Positions 1 through 12,400 of a stretch of DNA of 14,611 nt are shown in pieces. The translations under genes and the position numbers were made by a program. This stretch comes from Phoronis ovalis (taxonomy: Eukaryota > Phoronida > Phoronidae), in NCBI GenBank assembly GCA_028565635.1, contig JAOXYB010031421.1, positions 1-14,611 on the forward strand, read 5' to 3'. Numbering within the stretch: position 1 is the stretch's first letter; the number at the start of each line of letters is the position of its first letter. Below the pieces are notes generated by a model. The model was not told where the DNA came from. It saw nothing but the letters and a program-made list of their open reading frames with translations, and did no database searches.

Positions 1-285
1 AATAGATGGCGAATTTTGGTGATCCGCAAAAACTGCACATTTTCACCAATTACTCGGCTAATACAGCGAACTTTTGGGAAAATATTTTGATAGATATGTT
101 AGAACTTAGTTTTGAGTGAGATGACACCAACTTGTATTTTGGGTATGTATTCAGCGCTTGTGCAAAAGATTCTGGGACCCCAACTTTAAGAATTAAATAA
201 AAAGCCCATTTACAATGAAGTTGTTAAATGGACTGCATATGCTGTGATGTTATGTTTTAATTAATTGGTGATTATACCTATTCAG

Positions 286-426
286 CAATAATGAACAAGA
301 TCTTCCACTGACGCCGGAGCAGAAATTCAGTAGACAGGAACAACTTCGCATGTTGCATCTTCGACGGTACCTAGATAAACTCAATGAAGATGTTATACAA
401 AAAGAATATGTGGTACAAAAAACAAG
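286..426 (+). CDS. CFAP74: CFAP74 exon 1 of window (coiled-coil start)
   Basis: The acceptor ctattcag ends at 285 and the donor gtatga begins at 427. The first base completes a codon from an upstream exon, and the exon ends in phase 2. It encodes NNEQDLPLTPEQKFSRQEQL followed by a leucine- and arginine-rich helix (MLHLRRYLDKLNEDVIQKEY). There is no plausible initiator before it in the window, so the true N-terminus is upstream. The frame joins exon 2 as an arginine codon. Confidence 0.8.
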
Positions 427-3400
427 GTATGAAAAATCATTAATCACATACTTAGTAAATTACAGTATTTGCGCAAATAAAAGAATAAAACAAGTTGCAC
501 TTTAAATTGTATGCTTAAATTATCAAACTACGTTAAACTTTATTTATAGATGTGTTACTTTTTGATGTAATGCATATTTACCTTTGAATTAGTGGTGTGT
601 TTCAAAATATCAATGTAACTACAGAATGGTTTAATCAGGTTTCTATAATTAAAATTTGAATTATCATATAGATATGTATACTGAATTTCCTAGTAGTTGT
701 GTCAATGAGCAGTGTAGGTCTAGTATGTAAAGAAAGGTTTAATTTTTTTGCTTTCTCTATCAGGTATAAATAATCTTTTTTTTACTTCTTTTCCCACTGA
801 CTCGATCCTTAATTATAATGTTGGTTTTTATGTGGTATTATATGCAAAGTCACGGTAACATCATGAAAATTTTTACCACAATAACATAATTACCTCTGGA
901 GTAACTATATATAGTCAAAGGATAAACAATCTACCCTTGGAAAAAAGGAACTGGTAAACGGCACTTCCAGAATTACAGCTTCATTTACTGCATGGTCCCA
1001 CTAAAACATAGTTTCTGTTATATGCAAAACTTTCCAAATCATTAGATCTGAATGCAGTCCCCATTAGCCTGGTGAGTGTTTTTTCAAAATTCTCTTCTGT
1101 AGCATATTCCACTGATGTCCCACAGAGATTGTATTGTCTACGAGGTATAAGACACCTATAATTATCTGCACATGCAAATGAATAAATGCATTTACAAATA
1201 CATACCTTTTAGACCGGGCTTTTAGATATAAGCTTTTGGTGAAGAAAATATAATTAGAATAGCTTGCTTTGATTTTCAAGGCAAAAATATACCAAAGTGG
1301 TTCTGTCAATTTTCACTACTAAACTGCAAGTATATATAAACTTTTAAGTTTAAAAATGTTATTTTCATGTATGCTAGACCTAATGCTCTTGTTTCAACAT
1401 CTATTATACAAAAAAGAGACTTATCTGTTAGTGTTATAAACATTCAGTTAAATGATACCTTAATTGCTAACTATAAGACTCCTAGTTAGTATTTGAGTGA
1501 ATATGGTATTAGAACATATTAAGAAAAAGCTAATAATCTACACATAAAGTACAGAAGTGCATGTTGGCAAAATTGTCATTCCACATTCATTTAGAATGTC
1601 TTCAAATTGCTGTCTTGGAGCGATAATTATTTAGGGAGCAGATATTGATTTTTTGACAAAATATGGTAATCTAGTTGTGGCTAAAGATTGTAATTTGTAA
1701 CTTTACAAGAAGGAATCAGTGTCTAACATGTTATTCTAAGTTCCATATTTCTATAGTCATTACAATCCTAATATCTGTATGCAAATATTTTGGCCTTTAA
1801 TTATTAAATATCTCAAAATTGGATTTCTTTCGTGAAAACTTCCACATGTCCTGTAAGATAAGTCGAGCAGGTCTTTAAAAAACTCCCATAGTTTTAAGGA
1901 AGAATTGCTGCGCATATTATATTGAAGTTAACCAATTGCAAAACCAGTTTTCAAACTTAGTTTCATGATTCTGATTGAAAATGAAACAGCTACAGTAAAA
2001 AAAAGAGGAAACAAAGAAATAAAATGGTAACCACTTATCAGTAATTACTGCCTGCATTTGGCAATATCATTTCATTGCCATCTTACACATGGGGAAGATT
2101 GTAATATTATATATTCAATTCAATATTGATTTGTCATTTATTTTTATCAGAGAGGAGTTGAAAAAGTGCCGGGACAGAATTGAACAACTGGAATCAGAAG
2201 GCGGTGAAGTTTTAGCTGAGGTACAGAAATCAGAATCAGTAGGAAATATGTAAGTTAAACTGTTGTTAAGATAGTTTATTTATTATCACTTCTCGATTAA
2301 CCGAACTGTGTTTATTGCTTCCAAAAGTTGGAATCCATGCAATGTACCAGCAATGCTTTAAAGCTTGTTGATACTCATCTGCGCAAAGGATTCTGGGATT
2401 TAATACTTTGTGCGGTTAATTAAGTATCAACAAGCCTTAAAACATTGTTGTGTAGTCATATGTCCTGCTTATATGTATTCTCAACTCCTACTTTGTGCAT
2501 TGTTTAATAATATACCACAGCTATGGCATGCAGAATTTACTGTGACAAGCCAGTACGAAGAAACAAAGTAATTTTCACCTTGATTACTTCCAATATGGCC
2601 AACTGGTGGCCATGCATGTTTCTTCCTGAGAGGGCATATTCACATTGTACCACTTTCCAGAAAATAAAGCAGTGACTGAACGATTCAAAAGTGGATTCAT
2701 GAAGGCCATTATGCTACCTTTCCAAAATTCTATGCTTTTATTAGTGTATCTTTTCAGTGTATCTACCCAGAATTATCCGCAAAGGATAAAGTGTGAATAA
2801 GTTTCCTCAACATATGAACATGTTCATAACCCCATACATAGCTGCTATACCTTACAAGTATTGAAATATTAATTATTCTATTTTTGTGAAACCTGAGAAT
2901 ACATGTCCTTACATCATCCTACTTGACTGTATATTTCAGATCTGCCATGAACCGATTGCGAGGCCAGTATGAACGGTGCCAGAAAGAACTCCAGAGTGAA
3001 CAGGAACTAGCAGATGAAATCAAAACCAGCTTGCAAGAGGCTGAGTAAGTGTTTACTTTATGCATTTGAGAGGTCCCAGGTTAAAATTCTGTATGAAAAT
3101 GTACTTCTTCAATGCCTTATACAGGCTAGCTACTGGTAGGAATAAATAATATGAAAAGTTAGTTGCCTTCACATTAATTTTTCGATTTTGAGTTCTATAA
3201 TTTAGGGTTATATACACATCATTCAGTCAAGTAACATTATCCATTTGTAAATAATTTCTAGTTTAATTATGACATAACCAATAAATTTATCTATCTTTCA
3301 AGTTTTGTTTCTGACCAAGCAACTTCCTCAAAAATTAAATTAAATTTACATTAAGAATGTTTATGACTGTATTGAATCTGGCAGATTTTTCAATAAACTT

Positions 3401-6400
3401 AAAGTTTTAGATTGTCAAAGAACTTGGGAGCTGATCTTTTATAAGACTAATATTCATAATTGGGCGTTTACATTGGATCTAGTAAAATGATTGTAGGTAT
3501 GTATTGGCTAAAGCTCAAGTTGATCAGGGCAAGTTTCAACTTGAGGATGACAATTTGGTGCAAAAAGAAGAGAAGTTGATTCGACAGAGAACTCGTGTTG
3601 CCATGACAAGAAATAGAAAGGAAGCAGAATTTGCTAAGGGTGTAATTAAAAGAAAAAAGGCAAGAGAGCAGTGAGTATTTACCTCTGTTTGTTCCCTGAT
3701 TAAATATTCCTACAAGGTCAACGTGAAAATGCCAAACTATTTTATTAAAATCCTATTAAAATCATTCTCTAATTTTGTAGTCATATTTAACTTTTACCAG
3801 TGTCTTGATGGTGCAAGAGCACAATTTATTGTTTTGTTGTTCGAAACAAAAGTATCTACTGCTTGGTTCTACAACATTCTAAAGCCTTGTTCTAAAGTTA
3901 CTTTGGCACTTTTTCTCTTTCAATTCATTAGTCATTTATAAATAAATCAATAAATTAAAGTACTTTTTCAGGCAGCACATTCAAGCACTTGAAGAAAGAG
4001 AACACAGACATAAACAAAGACTGAAAGAAGCAAAAGAATGCAAAGAACGTCAAAGCAAATACCTCCAGGAAACCATGGAAAAGTAAAAATTTACAAAATT
4101 GTTAAAATAAATTCTTAGGACCCTCTTAAGAAGAGTAAAACCAGGTTTTTCATCAGCTTGCCAGGAGATCATTCTACTTTACATATTTTGGTATACCTCA
4201 TTTAAACCATTTAAAAAATATTTTATAGATAGTATTAAAATTGCCATCGAGTTTTCTATATTATTTTAATTTACAGAAAATTTGATATTAGTTTGTCAAG
4301 CCTGATGATATAAGAGTTTTTCTTTTTTCATTTTAGAATCCGTAATCGTGAAATAGAAGAGGAAGAAAGACACAAGGAACAATTAGATAAGAGAGTTAAA
4401 ACTCTGCTGGCATTAAAAGGGGACATAGCAGCTAACAGGGTAAAACTAATTATTAATAGGTCTACTAGTAGTATAAATTTAGTTCATGGTTATGTGTACT
4501 AGCACCCCTTTTAAGTTAAGCAGTGTTGGGTCTGGTCTCGCCTTGGATGGGTATAACCATGTAGGGCCTTTCACTCATGGCTATTAGGAGGTTGCCATTA
4601 TGGTCAGACCCCTATAACAGTCAGTAGACAGGTTTTTCAACCTGAAGAAGTTTTCCCTGTCTATAATCATGGTGAATGCCCTGACAGTGTACTTGGCATA
4701 CCACAGTATCCATACTGTGGGGGAACCATACTCTCTTTCTATGAACTGTTGTGTCCTAGCTGAATTATTGTTATTATTATTATAAAACAGTGATCAAAGT
4801 AACAAGATATATCATTTACTTTGATGTAAATATAAAAAATAAAACTCTTAGGATTTTTATGTGGGGTGGACAAATACCAGCTTTTGTCCTGGTTGTTTAT
4901 AATATATAGTCTAAGCATAAAGGGTGACACAAAATAAACAGAATACCACACACATTTTTAATAAAATTTTGACTCGTTAAAAAAAAAAAATTATTCTAAC
5001 TCTTTATTTTCTAATTTAGTTAACATACTTATTTGCAATCCATAAGAAATGTTAGTTCAGTTTGACCAAGTATTGTCCGAAAGCCGCTAAAAATGGTAGA
5101 GTGATGATCAAAAATGAACCAAAACTTGCTTATTAGGGATATTTATTTATTATTGCATTGCAACTTTTTGCTGCTTATCCTATTTATAGGATATGCAGCA
5201 TTGTTATCATCCTTGGAGTGGCATTTCTTTAATATGACTTGATATGAGCTATATTATGGAATTTACCTGTTTTAGCTAATAATAATTGTTTCAGGATGAA
5301 AAAAGTGCAGGCAATAGGAATATTAAGTAGAAAGGGAAAAATATGTAATGTGATTTTTAATTGTGATGTGTAGTTTTGAAGAAATAAGCAATTAACGAAA
5401 TGTTTGGTTAATATTTGGTAAATGTAGCATAATTTTTTTAAATGAGCGCAATTTTTTTATTTGTACATATTGTGAGTGGGTGTAAGGAACATAGTTATGT
5501 TTAAGGTATTTTAGGTTTAAATTGGCCCATATTTTTAGAAATAAATATAAATTTACGTTAATCTTTTGAAATGCTTCTCCTCTCTAACAGTAATGTCTAG
5601 AAGATGTAGAATAAGTAGTTTTATGCGGTAATAGATGAGAAATAAGTTTTCTATGTGATTTCTTTTTTGAGCCCTCGTTAAAAAGTTACATGTGATTGAA
5701 GTAACCGGTTGATTTTATTTCTAGGTTGACAGTCCCTAGCTCTGGATCAAGAGTGGTATAATATGACATTTTGTGGTTAAAAGTAGTAGAATTGTATATA
5801 TCATAGTGACACAAGTATTTGCTAATTGGATGTTAATGTCATAGAAAGTAGAACATGTTTATCTTATAATATATTAGAACTAGGATATATAAAACTCTAA
5901 GGTCATCCTAATTATATACATGCCTGATCTTACTTAATATACGATTATTTTGTGCTCTTAATAAACGAACTGAAGCAGTGATTGTGTTAGGCTAGGATAT
6001 ATAAAACTATGACTATCGTACTTAAATAATTTTTATAGGTGGGTGTGGTGGAAAAACAAAATCCATTTGACGTGTGGTACGTTGGTACGGGGTTGGTATA
6101 AAGTTCAGGTCATCCTAATTATATACATGGGTGGTCTTACTTAACATACGATTATTTTGTGCTCTTAATAAACAAAATGGATTGTTATCTAAACTATTTT
6201 AAAACTCAAATCAATCAGAGAATATACAAAGATAGTTGCCGAAATTCCCGGCATCAAATCCCCATATATTGGAAAATAGGAAATGACGTCATTAATGGGC
6301 ATGCGCAGACAGATGTTTGTCTGCTACATATCATGCTTTTGGTGTACATGTGTTTCGGCAAGTGAGGCTTTAATATTACATTTGAAGTTGATTTAAACTG

Positions 6401-9400
6401 CGCATTGATAATCTCCGAGTTAAAATGGAATGCCTTACAGTCTTTTGGACGTACTGTCGTCAATTGACAAAGTTTTGAATGAATATAATTGATAGATTAG
6501 GTAGAAATACTCGCATGTTTTTGACGGTCTGGTCAAATGTTGCAGTGCTGTCTATTGTAATCTCCGAGTTAAAATGGAATACCTTACAGACTTTTGGACG
6601 TACTGTCATCAATCGACAAGGTTTTGAATGAATATAATTGATAGATTAGGTAGAAATACTCGCATGTTTTTGATGGTCTGGTCAAATGTTGCAGAGCTGT
6701 CTACTGACATTGTGAGACTTTCAATATATTTAATAATACAGAATTAACCGCGACCATTATCTCTCGTCGTCAATTGTTGGCTAAGTAGTAAGTTTTATAG
6801 CAATCGCAGATTTTAATCAACTTGTAGAATAAAATTTAAGTCGCTATATTAACGGAAATTCCCACACCGCAACGATCTCGTGTGGGGGGGGGTTGCACTT
6901 GGGAAATAAAAAAAAAAATCTGGGTAGTGGGGGTCCATTTTGATTTTAAATTCCAGGTAGTGGGTACCAGAATAAGATTCATATTCTGGGTGGTGGGACT
7001 GAAGAAAAAGTGCCTTCCATCCCTCCCATACAATTAAAAGCAGAACAGCCCTTACATAAAATATAAAATTAAGATTTGGCAATTTGTTTATATTTTATAA
7101 ATGATACATGCAATGTTGGATGCAAACAATGTAATTTTATTATTTGTCATTAGATAAATATAAAGGAATATGTTTAATGAATGGTTACGTAAAATATAAA
7201 ATTAGGATTTGTATAAGTAAAATATATATTGCAATATGTTATGTTGTAGAAAGTGAAAAGAATAAATGGAACGACATGTGATAGCCATGAGGACCAGTTC
7301 AATGTAAATGATGCGGAATATAATGAACATATGTCTATGGAATCAGCATGTATGACAAAAAATAATAATGCAGAAGAATTAGTCATTAGATAAATATAAA
7401 GGGATATGTTTAATGAATGGTTAGGGCTGTTCCGCTTTCAATTGTATGGGGGGGTGGACAGCAGTTGATTAGAAATATTACGGGTGGTGGGTATCGTACT
7501 TAAATACATATTATACTTCTAGGTGGTGGGGTGAAAAAAAATGCCCATTTCATTGGAAAATAGGAAAAGACGTCATTAATGGGCATGCGCAGATAGATGT
7601 TTGTCTGCTCCATATCCTGCTTTTGGTGTACATGTGTTTCGGCAAGTGTGACGTATAAGAAAAAAACGTAATAAAAGAAACAGGCATGCGCCAACTCATT
7701 TTCATCACTTCTACTGTAGTTATAAAACATATATATGCTTTATATTAATAATATGCAATTCCTTTCGCTCCAATAGCCAATTTAAGCAGCGTGCAATGAT
7801 GATTTTCCAAATCATCGTTGTCTTGTTAAATTTTTTTAAAACAAAGCTATGTCGTAAGATTTCAACACCAAAATTGCTCTCTTTAGCAAATCTGTATGTT
7901 GTTACACATTTTTAACTGGGTCAGGTTTTATTTTGACCAAAATATGGTCCTGGGGGTCTGATTCAAATCAATGGTTGGTATGCATGTGAGTGAACAACAA
8001 AGGAAGATTTTTAAAAACAAAGCATGTTAACGCGCGTTAGGCATTTAGGGTTACATTCTATGATAAATTATACAAAAGGGTACCTTATATGATTAACTGT
8101 ATGCGTTAAGGGGTATCGAAATCAATCAAAACTGCCAACCACGAAGTATGAGTGAATTTCCCATAATTCCGTTTCCTGGACATTTTCCCAAATAAAAAAA
8201 ATTCAACGCATTTAGGGTATCTACAATTTCTTCCAGTCAGTGCAAAAGGGGTAAAAATTTAAAAAAAGGAAAATGCATTTAGGGTCTGTTCACGCAGATG
8301 GGTACCAGTAATATATTTGTGTCAAACCCCTGGGAATATGGTTCTACATCAGATTCTATGTTGGCTACCAGTCACAAGAAATAAAATAAAAATCAGAGCA
8401 GTTTTTGTTTTGAGTACATATTTGATTTTATTTTTAAAAAAGCGTCAGTTATTTTACTGCTGAAATAGAATTGAAGAAGTGACAGTACTCCAAAAGTGTT
8501 CTGTTTATTTCATGTCACCCTGTAGACTGGGTACACATGCACAGTACAGAGTTATAAAGTCTTTCATGCACTTTAGTGAAGAAAAAAAATCCTTTCACAG
8601 ACCAAAAGTAAGTTATAAATTAATTTCAAGAAAAGTGAGGTGTATCACACTAAAAACAAGCAGTCCAGTACAACTGAGTATTGAATATGATATTCATTAC
8701 TGGATTTTATCAAACAGCAAATTTACGTTTTTAAAAAGTTTACTGCACTATGAAAGCAGCCCTTTCACATGCATCTTAGTTGCTTATGAAAAGCATCCCC
8801 CTTTACAGACTTGCCATATAAAGCACTATATGTCATTTTTTGTTAAATTTTGTAACCCTGTTTAATGATATTGTTTTCAAACTATAAAAGTTCATACAAA
8901 GTTAATTACAATAGTACTAAAAATAAATAAAGTGCTTGTTAAAATACAGATCATAAATATACTTATAACTAGGAATATATAAATATGAATATTGCTCTGG
9001 CAAAACCAATGAAAATATAATGCATCTTGTGACGTTTCGTATGCTTTCTGCAGACTTTACATTACCGACTAGTCTCTTAAATCACCAGATGGTATAAGTG
9101 CACATTTAATTTCCCCATCCACTTCAGTGGTAATAAATCTTGCCTGATATTCATTTCTTTTAAACAACCATTACACAAAACTGTAAGCTACCAATGAACT
9201 GTGTTCTTTAGGACTCCTTGTTTTATAGGATAACCTACGAGCTATGCAGGCTCGAGACAGAGCAATCAAAAAAGTGGAAATGCAGGAAGAAGAAACTTTA
9301 AAACAAGACATTTTATCTCAGGGTGGGAATGCTGATGAAATCTTACTTATCAAGAAAAGATTAGTGGATTTTGAAAAAGAAAAAGAGTAAGTGCATATCT

Positions 9401-12400
9401 GATAACAAGTGTAACAACCTTTCTGAGTTGATACTCCAGTTGTTGCTTAAATTGGTGCTGTGACTATTATGTAACACTGCATTTGAATTCTTCTTTATTT
9501 TTTTTAATAACTTTGTTTATAGAAAACATGCCATGAAACAAAGAGAAAATCAGATAAATATCGCTGCAAAAGTTTTAGAAGAAGAGGCTAGAATTAAAAA
9601 ACGAATGAAGCAACAACCTTATCTATTTCTTGATCCTAAAAAGGATTTGACAAAGGTAATTGTTTTTAGTAAAAATTATATAAAGAAATAATTTTTTTAT
9701 GAATTTTGATGAATTCATTACAGTTTTTAGGAGTTTAAATATGATATGACATTTTGCTACATTTTCTTCCAATTTTGTGAAACAATATTATTGTATTTAT
9801 TCAAATATACATTTATTTATTCAGTCGTATTTTATCTAATTATCTTCTTTTCCAGAGGGTGACACCTCATAAAAAAAGGAAATTGAAGATATTTGAGCTA
9901 AGTAAAGAGCCTTCAAGTATAGACATTGCAGCTTTAGTACAAGAAATAGAAGTAAGTCAAAAGCAGTTGACTAACAATATTTTTACCACCATAAGTAAAC
10001 CTGTATGAAATATTGTAATCATCAGGTATAATGCTGAAAGCATTAAAAGAATTATAGCGAAATTAATGCTGGACTGTTCTTTTTCAGAAGTCTGGTGGAG
10101 ATTTTGAGTATTCTCGTATTTCAAGTGAGGAAGACAGTCCAAGAATAGCAGAGGATAAAGTTGTTATCCCTGATTCAGATTCTGAAGGTAATGTTTGCAT
10201 TGTATATATAAATAATGAAACAATGAATTTACAACTTTTAAAATCAGTAGTATTTTTGTACCATAAGTTCAGAAACTAATTTGGTTAATTTTGACTAAAA
10301 TGTATAAAGAAGGTTAATTGCAGTAAATATATTGCTTCAATTTTATCCTATAAAACTTAGCTAATTTTGAGCTGACACTCGCCCTACTTGATCTAAATGT
10401 AGTACCATAAAATAATATTACATGTGCACTTGTGAAACTATATAAATTATACTATATATTTATTAACAGATGAAGCAAATGCTGTTTTAGCAAAGCCAGA
10501 ATTTGAAGGAATGTGGAATAAACATAAACCATATGTGGTACCTAAAGATGCAGCTGACCCAGTAATAAAGCTGCCTGGGGCCAGCAAAATGGACCAGGTG
10601 AGTTATGTTACTAGTTAAAACAAGTTAATTTGTTCTTTTCAATAGCCACATAAAAGTCCATTTTGTAAAAGCAGATTTGCCATCATATAGGTTTCATACT
10701 TGCATTTTAAGCATGGGCTGATCGGATACACCAAGAATTAGGTGACATAAGTTTATGATAAAAAATGTTTTTTAGGAGATAATGCAAAAGAAGCTTGAAC
10801 GTCAGAGAAAGAATATTGTACAAAAACAAGTTGTTGCTGGACGAGAATTTAAAGGAGCAGCCTTCTATAGCAAACCTGATGTAATACATTTTAAGGTAAT
10901 AAAAATGTTAAAAATTGTTCACATCCTGGGAGACATGAAGTACACAGAAAATGTTTATAGTGTTGTTTCTTAGGTAAATAGTGAAACAGTTTATATTTTT
11001 GAGTATATTCTAGATAAGTATGTATAGTCAAAACCGGAAACTATTCTTTTTTATCATTTTTACAGTAACTTATAAATTGTATCCATTTTTTATGTTATGC
11101 AAGTTAGCAATGAATAGCTATTTTGGTGTTTGTGTACTTCTGTTCTGAAATTTTTATGCCTATCACAAAGTAAATAGGTATATAGTTGTAGTATCTGCAT
11201 CACACTTTCTTTATCTCATGATAATAGCTTGAGCTTTTATGTGATCAGCTTCACATTCAGTGCAGGGTTAATGTAGCAAAATACATGTACTGTTACTTAT
11301 GAATTTGACATGGATCACTTCCGATATGGGCCATGTGTGTTCCTGAGATGGTAAGTCTATTGCCGCAAAGATGAACCATTGCCTGGATGATTTGAAGGTG
11401 GATTTAAAAAGTCTATAGGTGAGCGGCTGTTTCAGAATGATCTTGAAATGTGGGGCAAATGGTCATCCAAAACTTGGCATTTATTAACAGAAGACCGGAT
11501 TTTGTCCATATCTTGTCCATCAAACTCTGATATGTAGAGAGGTTGTTTTAAGTCAGAAAGTAAGGAGAGGCCAAAGTAAAGGTCAAAGTTGATTTTGACC
11601 TGGATTACTTCCAAGTTGGCAAAAATACAAAAAATTGAAAATAAAGCATTGCTTGGTCGATTTAAAGGTAGATTTATAAAGGTAATACATGTAAGTGAGT
11701 GGATGTTATAAAGCGGGCCGGGTCAAATACCCATATGACACCTTGAAATCTTTTTGCAGTTTTCTAGATGTTTTTGCCATGTGGTGTCATACTTTCATTA
11801 TCTCATGATGACAGTTTCAGTATTTATCAGATCAGTTTCATATTAGGTATGGAGTAAATATAAGTCAAATTTAAAGGTTACCTTGATTTTGATTTGGATC
11901 ACTTTTAATATAGCCAACTGTTGCCATTCCTAATATATGTTATTGTACGTCTATAGCTGAAAGATGAAGCATATTGCTTGAACGATTGTTTCACAGCCAT
12001 CAAACTATTGTTGCCCATATCTTGAAAACTCAGATAAGCAGAGAAGGTAACCGCAGCTAGCATGTGCACTCAAGGTTGAGTGTGTGAGGCTAACATAATG
12101 CTTGGATAAACAAACTTATTAAAGTACTCAACAATATAGCTGGCTTCCCAATAAGGTTTGTCCCTTGGTAATCTTGGTAAAGAAATATATATATGTACTT
12201 TATCAAAAGCAGACTGTATCTGGTAGTTAGTTTTATATGTATAAAATGTATGGGAACTACGTGTACTTCAAAAATTGCATTATGGGATGGCATCTGTCTG
12301 CACTTGCAAAACAAAATTGTTAATTAGAATTTAGATAATTAATAAAGAAACATAGACACAACAGTAAAATTTTGTCCATGTATTTATTTCAGGATTTTGA

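Larger units (their letters stand above)
2250..2939 (+). other. intron 2, with a hairpin element and a dispersed-repeat copy
   Basis: This 690-bp intron has donor gtaagt and acceptor atatttcag. It contains an inverted-repeat element at 2351-2447 and, at about 2577-2707, one copy of a degenerate repeat whose other three copies lie in intron 12. Both are listed separately. Confidence 0.8.
4440..9228 (+). other. intron 6, 4.8 kb, repeat-rich
   Basis: The donor is gtaaaa and the acceptor ttttatag. This intron is several times longer than most others here and carries most of the window's repeats between 4500 and 8300. Stretches 4786-5168, 5201-5880, 6708-6860 and 7649-8035 show no element I can name. 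At 8366-9228 I see AT-rich sequence with one open frame, listed separately. The flanking exons remain in frame across the intron, so the insertions appear to be tolerated. Confidence 0.8.

Noticed and set aside
1064-1309. minus-strand 81-codon frame in intron 1
   Set aside because: It has no recognisable domain, its composition is as expected for AT-rich DNA, and it has no transcription or splice signals.
4501-4560. functional 5S rRNA gene
   Set aside because: Only the 3' half is similar, with several changes and no T-run terminator in place; it fits a SINE head or relic better.
6836-7082. minus-strand frames with recurring PTT/HYP-type motifs
   Set aside because: The repeats come from the G-rich ggtggtggg strings of the MITE interior, occur in two overlapping frames, and lack any supporting gene structure.
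8041-8290. internal telomere-like TTAGGG array
   Set aside because: There are only three scattered TTAGGG strings, each within a longer gcatttagggt motif and not tandem.
10782-10973. 63-codon open frame starting at an ATG
   Set aside because: It is exon 12 plus read-through past the donor at 10896. The ATG is an internal methionine.
12090-12314. minus-strand 74-codon frame
   Set aside because: It is hydrophobic and AT-driven, overlaps the start of the 210-bp duplication, and has no splice or promoter context.
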